Assembly: GCA_963513935.1 (NCBI GenBank)
Contig: OY740772.1
Span: 105,857,989-105,921,988, forward strand
Length of the DNA stretch: 64,000 nucleotides
Source: Aphrophora alni
Lineage: Eukaryota > Arthropoda > Insecta > Hemiptera > Aphrophoridae
Direction: 5' to 3'
Shown in pieces: positions 27,601-34,192 of this stretch. Positions within the stretch are counted from its first letter, which is position 1, and each line of letters opens with the position of its first letter. Made by a program: the position numbers and the translations under genes. Under the pieces are notes generated by a model, which did no database searches, was not told the DNA's origin, and saw only the letters and a list, made by a program, of their open reading frames with translations.

Positions 27601-29582
27601 TAATTGGGTACATCACTACTTTATGTTGGCTATGCTCAAATGGGCCTTGTAGATATGTACAGTAGCGGCTTACTCATAAGGACTCTCGGACGCCGCCCCC
27701 CCAATATAATATTATTTTAATAATGTAAATACCTATATGTATTTCATTCTTTGGAGATAAATGAATTGTTATGAATTGCCGCTATGGAACTCACCATCAT
27801 TTGTAGCGGAAGTTTTACAATATAAAATATTTGACGAATGTATTCTGGAGTTTGGACGGTGGCCAGAGAGTCCCAGTTTCATTGCATTTAGTCATATGGG
27901 GCAAGCAGCAGACAGAGCTGAGGGTGCCGTGACGTCATTTACACAGCGTGTAATGGGCTTCTAGGGCAGAGACCGAAGCTGCGCAAGCTAGCATCACACA
28001 GTGCAACCACCATAAATTAGATGTTCCGCATTACTAAAAACCTTGTTTTCGATGGGCAAAATAAGTTGGCGCAACTGTTCTAAATAGTGTTTCGCCATTC
28101 ACACGAGTTGTTTGTGTTACGCCTGCTTTCTGAATCGTAGTGTATGTTTTGATAACATGCCTTCCCTTATGTGTAAAAAATAAAACAGAGCCCTCCCATT
28201 GCACTTAACCACCGGCCGCTACTGGATATGTATACTGTATAATATACACTTGCTTCACTTGTGTCAATGTATCAGTCCTGGCAACCCTTGAAACTGTACA
28301 TATTTTATTTATTTATACATTCTGACAAACAATACATTTGTATTGGCAGGTCAACAATACAAAATATTATAAACAAATACATTTACATTTAAAACAATAT
28401 GCACTAAAGAATAACAATTACTAGAACATAATACCTGCCCTTATAGTCTCTATAAATTTTTAATTAATAGAAATTTTAGTTAAACTATTAACACAAACAA
28501 TTTTATATATTAGTAATGTCAACAGCTTTGCACATTTTTTCGACTCTTAATATGTCATGATTTGAATACCGAATAAAACATTTTCAAAAGCAGCAAGCCC
28601 TTTCTTTACTCTCTTTATGAACATTTTAAAGCAGATTTCTTTTTTAATTGGATCTGGTAATATATTGTATAGCTTTATCCCCATAACTTCAACTCCCTTT
28701 TGACACAAAATCAGGTGATGGTGTTTAGTTCAGAGCAAATTACACTGACGAGTGTTGTATGAGTGAAAGTACGTATTTAGATTAACACTCTCAGACACGA
28801 ATTAGTTTGGGAAAGAAAAAATATATATATGGTTCTATAATTTCATTAATTGTATTTTTTAATGATTTTTAGAATAACTTTTTTTTTTTTTTTCAAATTT
28901 TGCAAAATTTACTAAAATAAATTTATGTCCACAAATGTAGACATCAGGATTCGATAGGTAATATAGAGTTGTACATACCAAATTCTTTAAAATATATAAA
29001 TGTCACTTTTTTAAATTATAATAAAATATTTTAAACATATTTCAATTAAATTATATAATATAGGTCTGTTCATTGTCATTTTGTGTGAAAATCCAAAAAA
29101 CTCTTCTACATCATCTGTTTCTATTTCTTCTTCTTTATCTGTAGACCCCACCTTGTCTGCTCCCACACCTATACATTTTTTGTGCATTTTATCTTTCAAA
29201 TGTGATTCAAAATTATCATCATCATCATCACTTAGGTCACTAAAGTCAGAAAAATTGTCATCTACCAATAGTTCATAAGTTTCTAATGTCAATTTCCGGA
29301 TTAAATAGAGTTTTACTGGTACTTGGCACAACACTCATATCGACACACTTATATTTTTGACTTTTACACACTACACTGTTTATTTTAGAATAATAAAATG
29401 AATAGAAATACAAAGTTTTGAATTTTGAGGTTATAAATATATTGCAACAACATAGTCCCAATGTCTACAATAAACACATAAATTATTTTATGTCTAAATA
29501 CTTCAATTTTGTAGAAAGTCAATGAAATATGCACTCAAATCAATTACTAAACACAGTAGAACAAATAACTATTTGAATGTAA

Positions 29583-29648
<66 letters not shown>

Positions 29649-31182
29649 TGTAGCTCTTCCAATAAATCCACTAACAAGGTATTTGTAAGGTAACTCCCAT
29701 CCTTCACCTTGCACATCACATCTACCAAACCTGGCCTCCTACATGATCTGTCGCGAGGTTTTTACCTGACTGGACTCTGTCAAGTCAGGTCTTTACCTCG
29801 CCCTTCGCGCGGATACATAACGTTCGGCTTTCTTCCACATTCACAATCTCGATACGCCCATGGAAAGAGCTTCTCAGCTTGGTACATGGAAAACCTTTCC
29901 TGTTTCCGTGTCCCACGTGATAGGGGTACTAACAAAAAAAAAAAAACATTCACTTATATGTGAACAAATGAAATAGGGGTTCAAAACAAAAATATATAAC
30001 ATTGTAGTATTTTTAGAGTGTTTATTTAATGTGTACAAATGTAGACACCTGGTCTTGATATTTGCATGTACAAATATAACACATTCTAGATCAAAAATAT
30101 ATAGTATGGGAAGTATTTAAAATTTTTGGAAAAGATGCATACACAAAATTATATTTTTACACACAAATAACTCATAGTTTTCTTCTAAAGTTTGAAGAGG
30201 ATATTGCTTTTTGAGGAGTTACTCCAAAAATTACATATAGGGAAGGATCCTCCACTCCCTACACTCATATCAGTGACATGGCCTTGACAATTATAGAAAT
30301 TTCACATTTTCTAAGAGGTTAGGGTTCAAAATTACATTTTTTACGATAATTTCATTATTTGTCATTGTAGAGAGGTAAAGATGGTACTTTTTCATGCAGA
30401 ACTGAAATATGAAAAATTCTATCCAATTTAATGTGTTGTAAATAACACATGAGATATGAACAAAAAACTGTTTCCCAATAAGCACCATTTTGACATTTTC
30501 AGTTCGATTTTTCTAAATTTTAACATGGTTTTATACGAGTATACGATAGTTCCATGTACAAAATTTTATGTTTCTATCTTAATTTTTGTGGCCGCTATCT
30601 TGTTTAGAATTACACACACTTCAAGTCAAAACTATACCAATACTCACAATTACTCATTTTCAAGTAAAAACTATATCTTACATAACAATTACTAATATTT
30701 CAAGTAAAAACTATATCATTACAACACAATTACTCATGTTTCAAGGTGAAACTGTATCCTTGCATCATAATTACTCAAGTTCAAGTGAACTATATCATTC
30801 AATAACAATTTTTTGATAAAAAATATATAATCTTATTGTTTTGAGCAATTTATTTTTTATCAGTTGCAAAAAGAAACCCAACATTCTTCACATTCTAAGA
30901 ATATAACAAAGTTTAATGAATGAGGTTACTAGTAACAACGACACTTACCTCCTTTAGATCTTGTTCATACCAACGATCCTTAATTCCTTCACTAGGTTCA
31001 TTGGATTTTCGGAAGTTCCATACACCATCCAATGATCGAGTTTCTCTAGATTCGGAATCTTGAGGATAAAGGATCCCACCTTTTGGTAGGTCAATTTTCG
31101 ACGCAGTTGAAAAACTTAAGAACGTTACAAGTAAGATTGGTGAAAATTTAAAACCAAACCATAATGCTCCGATCAAAGACAT
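582..31182 (-). CDS. GUSB: beta-glucuronidase, 5' two-thirds of gene, nine coding exons plus a duplicated ninth exon
   Basis: Beta-glucuronidase (GH2) removes terminal glucuronic acid from glycosaminoglycans and glucuronides, normally in the lysosome or after secretion. Exons, 5' to 3': 31182-30949, 27361-27179, 25848-25682, 19182-19040, 18951-18716, 15592-15446, 14055-13883, 12277-12134, then 3376-3292 or 666-582. All borders are GT-AG and the phases join without error, giving 504 codons; animal family members are about 650 residues, so roughly 150 residues lie beyond position 1. Residues about 1-28 are a signal peptide, followed by [21 protein letters not shown]. The sugar-binding domain has MPVPSSYND and [15 protein letters not shown], the Ig-like domain follows, and the TIM barrel contains [15 protein letters not shown] and WSVANEP, whose Glu (about residue 463) is the family acid/base. 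The nucleophile Glu is not in the window. The identification is secure; alternative use of the last exon is inferred. Confidence 0.93.
788..852 (-). repeat. tRNA-like sequence (SINE head or tRNA pseudogene)
   Basis: On the minus strand there is an A-box-like TAGCTCAATTGG and a perfect B box GGTTCGATTCC, with a D-arm (GCTC...GAGC) resembling tRNA-Lys. The anticodon arm is about 8 bases too short and the acceptor stem pairs poorly, so it is not a working tRNA. It lies between the two alternative GUSB exons and could still attract RNA polymerase III. Confidence 0.65.
853..3291. other. intron between the two alternative exons
   Basis: AT-rich, with no additional exon copy, transposon end or long repeat that I could see. 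The spacing is far larger than the minimum needed to splice the two exons together, so steric exclusion would not explain exclusivity. Confidence 0.45.
3292..3376 (-). CDS. GUSB: GUSB exon 9a (first of two alternative copies)
   Basis: 85 bp; acceptor AAATGTGTAG, donor GTGAGT. With GG from exon 8 it reads [20 protein letters not shown] and ends NRWYTVDQA. It matches the family segment VVAHTKxLDPxRPV, the helix and strand right after the catalytic NEP. Its 85 bp (28 codons plus one base) restores phase 0 for an exon outside the window. Confidence 0.9.
3545..3815 (-). repeat. family A repeat, nearly full length, reverse
   Basis: Contains the family marks in reverse order: AACTTCTCGGTCA, AAGAGCATAAAATAAAGACCC, GTGTAGATACAGCTGG and the terminal CTCACTAAAATGA hairpin-like end. 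Confidence 0.7.
4090..5290 (+). pseudogene. decayed hAT-type (DUF4371-like) transposase remnant
   Basis: Reading frames broken by stops and shifts preserve recognisable pieces. [16 protein letters not shown] is followed by [17 protein letters not shown] (about 4744-4900), resembling the D-G-x-x-x-M-x-G segment of hAT transposases of the DUF4371/ZMYM type. Further on [20 protein letters not shown] (about 5166) is an open fragment I cannot place. No intact frame exceeds about 65 codons. The family call rests on the first two fragments; the rest is by adjacency. Confidence 0.5.
5850..6812 (+). pseudogene. decayed pogo/Tigger-type transposase remnant
   Basis: The frame from 5862 has [20 protein letters not shown] followed by NICGNKL, the CENP-B-type helix-turn-helix of pogo/Tigger transposases. 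The next piece contains [14 protein letters not shown] (about 6165-6205), matching the first catalytic region (RVTVLVCAN-like). A third piece, [15 protein letters not shown] (about 6340) with [14 protein letters not shown], fits the segment after the last catalytic residue. Much of the catalytic core is missing and the pieces are in different frames, so it is dead. It lies just downstream of the hAT remnant and may be nested in it. Confidence 0.6.
7446..7508. mobile_element. probable hAT terminal end
   Basis: On the minus strand the sequence starts CAGAGCCGGATTTAATTAAT, resembling ends of hAT elements of the DUF4371 type. It is probably the right end of the decayed element at 4.1 kb. No matching left end or 8-bp duplication was found. 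Confidence 0.35.
7510..8320. other. intron sequence with one poly(A) run
   Basis: AT-rich. A 23-base A run sits at 8169-8191; nothing else recognised. Confidence 0.45.
8330..9145 (-). pseudogene. decayed piggyBac-like transposase, N-terminal part
   Basis: From the ATG at about 9145 the minus strand reads [14 protein letters not shown], then in shifted frames [44 protein letters not shown] and, near 8530, [20 protein letters not shown] followed by RFMNL. The [11 protein letters not shown](I)F-x-K-I-x-S-x-(N/D)RF block is a strong signature of piggyBac transposases. At least four frame breaks or stops make it non-functional. A mariner is inserted directly before its start codon. Confidence 0.7.
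9148..10503 (-). mobile_element. mariner element with perfect 31-bp inverted ends and TA duplication
   Basis: The ends at 9148-9178 and 10473-10503 are 31-bp perfect inverted repeats starting CAGGGAGCGGCAGAAATACC, flanked by TA on both sides. The element is 1,356 bp and holds one transposase gene. The lack of divergence between the ends suggests recent insertion relative to its neighbours. Confidence 0.95.
9315..10387 (-). pseudogene. mariner transposase, single frameshift
   Basis: The start is the ATG at 10387 ([20 protein letters not shown]), chosen because family proteins begin at this motif; an upstream in-frame ATG only adds terminal-repeat sequence. Residues about 1-120 are a paired-like helix-turn-helix region. 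The frame stops at 9956 after RFSEQMID and continues one frame over with [19 protein letters not shown], consistent with loss of one base near 9957. The catalytic half keeps [16 protein letters not shown] (first Asp), [11 protein letters not shown] (second Asp) and [20 protein letters not shown]. From the second Asp there are 36 residues to the Asp of SPDL and 41 to the Asp of CDFF, so it matches the DD41D/rosa-like group. Apart from the frameshift it is complete. Confidence 0.93.
10506..12133. other. intron 8 sequence, nothing recognised
   Basis: The first ~120 bases continue the minus-strand leader of the dead piggyBac element. The rest is AT-rich with no coding similarity or clear repeat. 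Confidence 0.4.
12134..12277 (-). CDS. GUSB: GUSB exon 8 (acid/base catalytic residue)
   Basis: 144 bp; acceptor ATTTTCAG, donor GTAAAT, leaving two bases (GG) for the next exon. It encodes [20 protein letters not shown] followed by P. The Glu of the NEP motif is the acid/base catalyst of GH2 enzymes. The ending ...SGPYFG joins in frame to either copy of the ninth exon. Confidence 0.95.
12278..13882. other. intron 7, nothing recognised
   Basis: AT-rich, with no transposon ends or tandem repeats found by eye. Confidence 0.45.
13883..14055 (-). CDS. GUSB: GUSB exon 7
   Basis: 173 bp, leaving two bases for exon 8; acceptor ATTTACAG, donor GTGAGT. It encodes [27 protein letters not shown], and [16 protein letters not shown]. 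The [10 protein letters not shown] barrel strand is almost invariant in beta-glucuronidases. Confidence 0.95.
14963..15165. mobile_element. piggyBac-type MITE, 203 bp
   Basis: The ends CACTGGAGAGGACGCGTCA and, inverted, CCCTGGAGAGGGCTCGTCA match at 16 of 19 positions and are flanked on both sides by TTAA, the piggyBac target duplication. There is no coding capacity. It sits in GUSB intron 6. Confidence 0.75.
15446..15592 (-). CDS. GUSB: GUSB exon 6
   Basis: 147 bp, phase 0 to 0; acceptor TTTTTAG, donor GTAAGT. It encodes [20 protein letters not shown], then [15 protein letters not shown](L/V)G(V/I)RT and the G-x-x-(K/R)HEDSD motif mark entry into the TIM barrel. Confidence 0.93.
16038..17056. 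mobile_element. Tigger/pogo deletion derivative with TA duplication
   Basis: The ends are inverted repeats starting CAGTAGAACCCCTCAAACTC and flanked by TA. Inside each end, GTCGAGTTTG motifs are repeated (three on the right side, two on the left). A coding remnant of the transposase C-terminus lies at 16440-16560. At about 1.0 kb it is much shorter than autonomous Tiggers. Confidence 0.85.
16440..16560 (-). pseudogene. Tigger transposase C-terminal fragment
   Basis: The minus strand reads [17 protein letters not shown] and [10 protein letters not shown], resembling the extreme C-terminus of Tigger-type transposases (a basic stretch, then the K-(Q/I)-x-(S/T)-FF end). It is the only coding piece left in the 16.0-17.1 kb element. 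Confidence 0.5.
17795..18015 (+). repeat. family A repeat, forward
   Basis: Shares CCCTCAGGGGCTC, AACCCAGCTAGATCTACGC, TCTTGGGTTG and the TATTAGAGTA...TTTTATTTTATG end. The central pyrimidine-rich part is shortened. Confidence 0.6.
18040..18125 (+). repeat. short dispersed repeat shared with 59.4 kb
   Basis: TTATTTCTAGCTCAAAAATC and TGCAATTTTGAATCACC recur at 59420-59465 as TTATTTCTAGCTCTTGAATC and TGCAATTTTGAAACACC. Probably the end of an unidentified DNA element. Confidence 0.45.
18716..18951 (-). CDS. GUSB: GUSB exon 5 (Ig-like domain)
   Basis: 236 bp; acceptor ATTGTAG, donor GTAAGT, ending in phase 0. It encodes [16 protein letters not shown], an insert rich in charged residues, then [13 protein letters not shown] and GYRYEVE. 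The P-x-x-WWP motif is typical of the GH2 immunoglobulin-like beta-sandwich. Confidence 0.92.
19040..19182 (-). CDS. GUSB: GUSB exon 4
   Basis: 143 bp; it completes the codon left open by exon 3 and leaves one base for exon 5. Acceptor ATTTCAG, donor GTAAAT. It encodes [19 protein letters not shown] followed by [14 protein letters not shown], the most conserved stretch of the N-terminal domain. Only 88 bp of intron separate it from exon 5, much shorter than every other intron of the gene. Confidence 0.94.
19675..19868 (+). repeat. family A repeat, forward
   Basis: Good copy with GGCTTGGCAATCTCGAGGG, TTTCATCTTTACTATCAGGG, CTTGACCAACTCAT and TTTTATTTTATACT. It lies in GUSB intron 3. Confidence 0.75.
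20975..21850. repeat. diverged direct repeat, about 590-bp period
   Basis: 20975-21300 and 21565-21850 share a series of blocks in the same order: AAACTTTG(G/A)ATTTATATTCT, a GGAAAAATATA-CAGTA-like segment, then TGAC-TTGG-GTAGTT-like and ATTGAGTT blocks. It is intronic and of unknown nature. Confidence 0.6.
22140..22850 (+). pseudogene. jockey-like reverse transcriptase C-terminal remnant
   Basis: From 22200 the frame reads [20 protein letters not shown] then [20 protein letters not shown], matching the (L)WGN...(I)FxLQKKAxRxI block after the RT domain of jockey-type non-LTR elements. Further on, [19 protein letters not shown] (about 22425-22475) fits the following N-T-R-x-x-x-x-L-x-x-P-x-x-R region. 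Stops and shifts separate the pieces. A 3' tail with GGAATAAAG (22817) follows. Confidence 0.6.
23161..23224 (+). promoter_or_regulatory. transposon core promoter: TATA, initiator and DPE
   Basis: TATAAAAG at 23161-23168, the arthropod initiator TCAGT at 23191-23195, and GGTCG at 23220-23224. Taking the A of TCAGT as +1, GGTCG falls exactly at +28 to +32 and fits the DPE consensus RGWYV. The spacing of all three is canonical. It drives the hAT transposase whose ATG is at 23365. Confidence 0.7.
23365..25149 (+). pseudogene. hAT transposase (ZBED/GTF2IRD2-like), one internal stop
   Basis: The start is [10 protein letters not shown], the usual first motif of this family, although the frame is open upstream from 23239. 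Residues about 15-60 correspond to a BED-type zinc finger but keep only one of the first cysteine pair (TVCNQTV...LKRHYDTNH), so the finger is probably dead. The RNase H-like core follows: [20 protein letters not shown], the [10 protein letters not shown] segment, [12 protein letters not shown] and [18 protein letters not shown] at 24577-24579 interrupts the frame, which resumes at once with [10 protein letters not shown] and runs through the hAT dimerisation region ([19 protein letters not shown], then CEQMFSVMK) to 25149. Length and order are otherwise full. Confidence 0.93.
25682..25848 (-). CDS. GUSB: GUSB exon 3
   Basis: 167 bp, starting in phase 0 and ending after two bases of a codon; acceptor ATTTTAG, donor GTAAGG. 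It encodes [20 protein letters not shown], then a beta-strand segment with [20 protein letters not shown] and GHLPFEA-type motifs mark the end of the sugar-binding domain. Confidence 0.93.
25922..26805. mobile_element. probable non-autonomous hAT element, 884 bp
   Basis: The left end CAGTGTCGGCT and the right end (inverted) CAGTGGCGGCTTGTGG are similar hAT-type ends. Flanking octamers CTGTATGG and ATGTATGA agree at six of eight positions (TGTATG), a decayed target duplication. An 81-codon frame at 26083-26328 shows no known domain. It lies in GUSB intron 2. Confidence 0.6.
27179..27361 (-). CDS. GUSB: GUSB exon 2
   Basis: 183 bp, phase 0 to 0, acceptor TTTTTTCAG, donor GTAAGT. It encodes [19 protein letters not shown] through [16 protein letters not shown] to VHYFAIV. 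The PVPSSYND and VGVVWY motifs are diagnostic of the GH2 sugar-binding domain of animal beta-glucuronidases. Confidence 0.93.
27428..27600 (+). repeat. family B repeat, 5' part only
   Basis: Begins ACAAGTTGATGGGTGCTAAC and contains TCCTCTAAATGTAATG and TTGTAGGAAATGTTAAATTG, the first third of family B. Confidence 0.65.
27660..28224. mobile_element. non-autonomous hAT element, 565 bp
   Basis: The ends are CAGTAGCGGC and, inverted, CAGTAGCGGC, flanked on both sides by GATATGTA (27652-27659 and 28225-28232), an exact 8-bp duplication. The interior has a 67-codon frame of no recognised family. It lies in GUSB intron 1. Confidence 0.85.
28290..28790 (-). pseudogene. jockey-like RT C-terminal remnant with 3' tail
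   Basis: The minus strand reads [20 protein letters not shown] then [17 protein letters not shown], the end of the polyprotein in many non-LTR elements (x-GVKLYNKLP). The 3' end runs into an ATAAATAAATAAAA tail at about 28300. Confidence 0.6.
28926..29470 (-). pseudogene. acidic protein N-terminal fragment, frameshifted, unidentified
   Basis: The minus strand from 29338 reads [19 protein letters not shown], then after a one-base shift near 29285 continues [20 protein letters not shown], an aspartate run, and [20 protein letters not shown]. Such acidic leaders are common in piggyBac-derived proteins, but no catalytic region follows, so the family is a guess. Short repeats ACAAATGTAGACA occur at 28931 and again at 30032. 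Confidence 0.35.
29584..29646. repeat. AT dinucleotide run
   Basis: About 30 perfect AT units. Confidence 0.95.
29740..29950 (+). repeat. family G, SINE-like repeat with poly(A) end
   Basis: GC-richer than its surroundings. The 3' end GATAGGGGTACTAACA runs directly into a 13-base A run. A related copy on the minus strand at 50350-50470 shares TTGGTACAAGGAAAACC and the same 3' end. I did not find clear A and B boxes. Confidence 0.5.
30240..30615 (+). repeat. family B repeat, 3' two-thirds
   Basis: Shares CTCCACTCCCTACACTCATA, TTTGTCATTGTAGAGAGGT, GATATGAACAAAAAACTGTT and the terminal TTTTTGTGGCCGCTATCTTG. Confidence 0.7.
30618..30815. repeat. minisatellite, about 43-bp unit, 4-5 copies
   Basis: Units carry CAAGTAAAAACTATATC and AACAATTACTCA in order with 10-20% divergence. 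It directly follows the family B end. Confidence 0.75.
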
Positions 31183-31187
31183 TGCAC
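30949..31187 (-). CDS. GUSB: GUSB exon 1 (signal peptide and N-terminus)
   Basis: The ATG is at 31182. The first 28 residues or so are a hydrophobic signal sequence ([11 protein letters not shown] core) ending near TASK. The mature start contains the family motif [13 protein letters not shown] and LDGVW. The exon ends ...[11 protein letters not shown] at a GTAAGT donor in phase 0. Five bases before the ATG is a good acceptor (TTTGTTTCAG), so a non-coding exon probably lies further right. Confidence 0.92.
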
Positions 31188-31200
31188 CTGAAACAAAATC
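31188..31200 (-). promoter_or_regulatory. splice acceptor of a probable 5'UTR intron
   Basis: Reading leftward on the minus strand, a pyrimidine run and CAG end exactly five bases before the GUSB ATG. This implies that the transcription start lies upstream of 31.2 kb. No matching first exon or core promoter could be placed; the CpG-rich patch at 36.9-37.3 kb is a possible but unproven site. Confidence 0.5.
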
Positions 31201-31439
31201 AAATTGTCCATTCAGATTTATTTTAAACTAAAATAAAAAGTGTAATGTATTTCTAAAAGTATAATTATTGGTTTTTGTAAACATTTATAATATTCCTCTG
31301 AAATTTGACAATAACCAAGACATTTATTTATAGAGATTGTAGTAAAACAACAATTAGATCATATATTTGATTTAAACAACTGAAACTATTTTAAGCTCAC
31401 CGGAATGGTTTTTTACCAAATACTCTTAATTAAGTATTA

Positions 31440-32355
31440 ATAAATCAGTATTCAATAATTCTACTAATAGAGGAAGACCTAAATTGAGAAACACTATCAT
31501 GGATATTATGAGAAAAGCTTTAAATCCCGTTGATAATACTGTACTTCTTTTCTGGGTATTCAAATTAATGAACATTTGAATTGGAAGCAGCACATTGTGT
31601 CAATAACAAAAGGATGTTATTCTAAAATGTATGGTATGCATGGATATTTTGCTTACTTTCATTCTCTTTTGCAATAAGGCATCATTTTTTGGAGAAATTC
31701 CACTCCTAATGAGGTATTTTAGGAACCAAAAAAGAGTGCCATACTCTTGTAAAAAACGTTTTTAATATAAAACTATTGCCACTTCCATGCATTTACATCT
31801 ATGAATCCATTTTATTTGTTATGACAAATTTTAATAAATTTAATAAAGTTAGTTCTTTGCATTTATATAATGTACAGAATCATCATAATTTTACAGAATC
31901 TGAAACACAGAAAAGACTTAACTATATATGAGTGTAAAGTTCCAGAAGAGACTTCCGGAGAGGATTAGAAGCCTAACTTCTGTAGAATAGTTTAAGAAAT
32001 GTTCTTTACAATGTTTTTTTTATTAGATAGATGTTTTTATTCAGATACCTATTATGTAGGCAAATAGTGGTAGAATATCAGGAATTATTTTTTGTATTGT
32101 CAATTAAATATGAAAATGTGTTACCGTGTGTTTCTGTATGTATAATTTTAGTAATTTTTATCAGTTAAATTTGATTGTAATGTATTTATTTATGAATATT
32201 GAATATATAGAATTGGATATACTGTATTTAAAAATTGAATATGTAATTATTTTAGGTTAGCTTAAATTTTGTTGTAAGTTTATGTGACTGTATATTTATT
32301 ACTCGTGATAAACAAATATTATTTGTCAGCAGCAAATGAAATCAATGAATTAAAA
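31440..32355 (+). pseudogene. jockey-like RT C-terminal remnant and 3' end
   Basis: FLGIQINEHLNWKQHIVSIT (about 31550-31610), KMYGMHGYFAYFHSLLQ, GIIFWRNSTPNEVF and later ETSGED fragments match the order F-L-G-I-x-(I/L)-D...L-x-W-x-x-H-I then GIIFWGNS of jockey-clade reverse transcriptases. Frames are broken by several stops. An AT-rich 3' region follows to a CAAATGAAATCAATGAA tail. Confidence 0.65.
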
Positions 32356-34060
32356 ATGTTATTTGATGTATCCAAACAGTATCATAGTTTTCTTACTTTA
32401 TATAGACTTTCTTTTTAAATTGAAAGTAGCCGATTAATAATAACTATTTAAACATGTTACAATGTAAAGAAAAAAATGATAAATTTTACAAAATAAAACA
32501 ATAAATTTGCATTCTATTTCTAAATAATAAATAATATATTTTTGATTAGTTACCAGCTAAGTGATCGATCAATGTCAGGAACTGCATTTGCCATTATTAA
32601 TGGCGTTGTGATATTTCTTAACCATTACAATATTCATAAAGCATTAAGTGACAAGTTGGCTTGTGTCATTCAACAACTTCTTTGCTAATACAATAATGCA
32701 GTAAAGATTTAGTCTTGTAAACAAATATTACAATTAGTCAATTGATATTTAAATCTCCATTAAAAATATTAAATGCTTTTAAAATACCTACAACCTAGAT
32801 TAAGTGTTTGATACTGTAAAATGATTTTTTTTTTTTTTTTCATGTTTACAATAGATCATAAATCTTACTTGAATTCTTGAAAATTATTATATCCATTTAT
32901 ACAATCATAATTATTTGTTTATGTTTTATGTTTAGTGAATATACACATATATGGGTGAAGGTATTGTGTCTTCATTTTGAAATTCAAGGTTGGTACCACC
33001 AAAATAATTTTCCATTTGTCTAATTCCCTTCCACATTATACATGCTGTAATACAAATACATTTCAACAAAAGTGTGTGGCGGGGGGGGGGGGGGAGTGGT
33101 GTACAAGACCAAGACTGAAGTGAAACTTACATTAATCTCTGTCTAATCTTTTTTAATGCCCCAAATGTCAGTTTTGGTTTTGTTCCTCATAGGAGACTTT
33201 TCAGCCAAGTCAATAAAGTGCACAAAATTACTAATGTGAGGAATAATTGTGGAAAACTGATTTTTGCAGTATATTAAAACACTGAAAGCTGAGTATTCTA
33301 CCCCCCTCCCCCAACCTTGACATTCCTCCTACAGTACCAAAACATGGAATGTATTACCTTTCAGAAAATATCAAATAACTCAATACCAAATATTCAATCA
33401 ATTAACTAGTTTTCAGGTTCAATTTTTACACAAACACAATATTTTTCTCGTAATTCGTTAAAAAAGTCTTAAAGATATATTTTTTAAGTGACATAATTAT
33501 TTGTATTTTACTCGTATGTCAAATATTTTTACTCAATATTTTATATAATAAAATAGTACAAACCTATAGGAATTGTGTAGACTTTATAACAAGAATATAT
33601 TTATATGTAAAAGAATATATTTCCAATCGTAACCTTTTTATATTACGGTTTCGTTGTAAAGTTTGGAGTAGGTGTTTCAAATGTTGCACTATTTCTTATA
33701 TACCCCAAATATATTATTTCTTTTTAGAAATAATTATTGGACAGCTGAATTTTGGCACTAACAACACAAAGAGCTGAGTATTCAATCAAAAGTTCCAATT
33801 TCTTCCATCTCTCTGCCCCCTCCCTCTTTACAGCCCCCAAACATGAAACTTACAGTCTTTCAGAAAATGAAGAATAACTCAGAAACATAAAATCAGATCA
33901 ATTTTTTTTTCTTTAATGTGTAACGTCTCTACTATAAATTGATTATATTTCTTTTTATGGTAATCTGAATAGTTTGTCTGTTATTTGTGAGATTATTTTA
34001 AAATAACATTTCTTAGGACATAAGTTGTTAAGCATGTTTTTGGTTCCAAGTCACAATTTA
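32356..34060. other. no gene seen; one diverged direct repeat
   Basis: 33225-33420 and 33735-33905 share AGCTGAGTATTC, an AAACATG block, CTTTCAGAAAAT and ATAACTCA in the same order. A 16-base G run lies at about 33079-33095. Nothing else was recognised. Confidence 0.45.
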
Positions 34061-34063
34061 AAT

Positions 34064-34192
34064 AAAATATTTAATTACCCTATATTACCATATAAAAAAG
34101 TTATTTTCTGATGATGGGGTTACGGCCTCGAAACATGTAAGAAGCAATCAACAACGAAGTCACAAGAGGGACCTAAGGTAATTAAATATTTT
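34064..34192. mobile_element. 129-bp element with 16-bp perfect inverted ends, carrying a hammerhead-like core
   Basis: AAAATATTTAATTACC at 34064-34079 is repeated inverted at 34177-34192. The interior holds CTGATGATGGGG...CCTCGAAAC. The right flank CTAAGGTAATTAA recurs beside the similar module at 50.7 kb. Confidence 0.55.
34104..34143 (+). ncRNA. hammerhead-like module a
   Basis: CTGATGA, extra T, stem GGGG/CCTC around a 6-base loop, GAAA, palindrome ACATGT, then A. The closing helix TTTT/AGAA is weak. Confidence 0.3.

Noticed and set aside
29081..29278. Serine-rich 65-codon frame
   Set aside because: Antisense of the acidic aspartate-rich fragment on the minus strand.
29540..29728. Frame with an IYIYIY run (also at 47426-47608 and near 49032)
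   Set aside because: Translation of AT dinucleotide repeats.
30600..30815. CRISPR-like spaced repeats
   Set aside because: A plain AT-rich minisatellite in a eukaryotic genome; units abut without unique spacers of fixed length.
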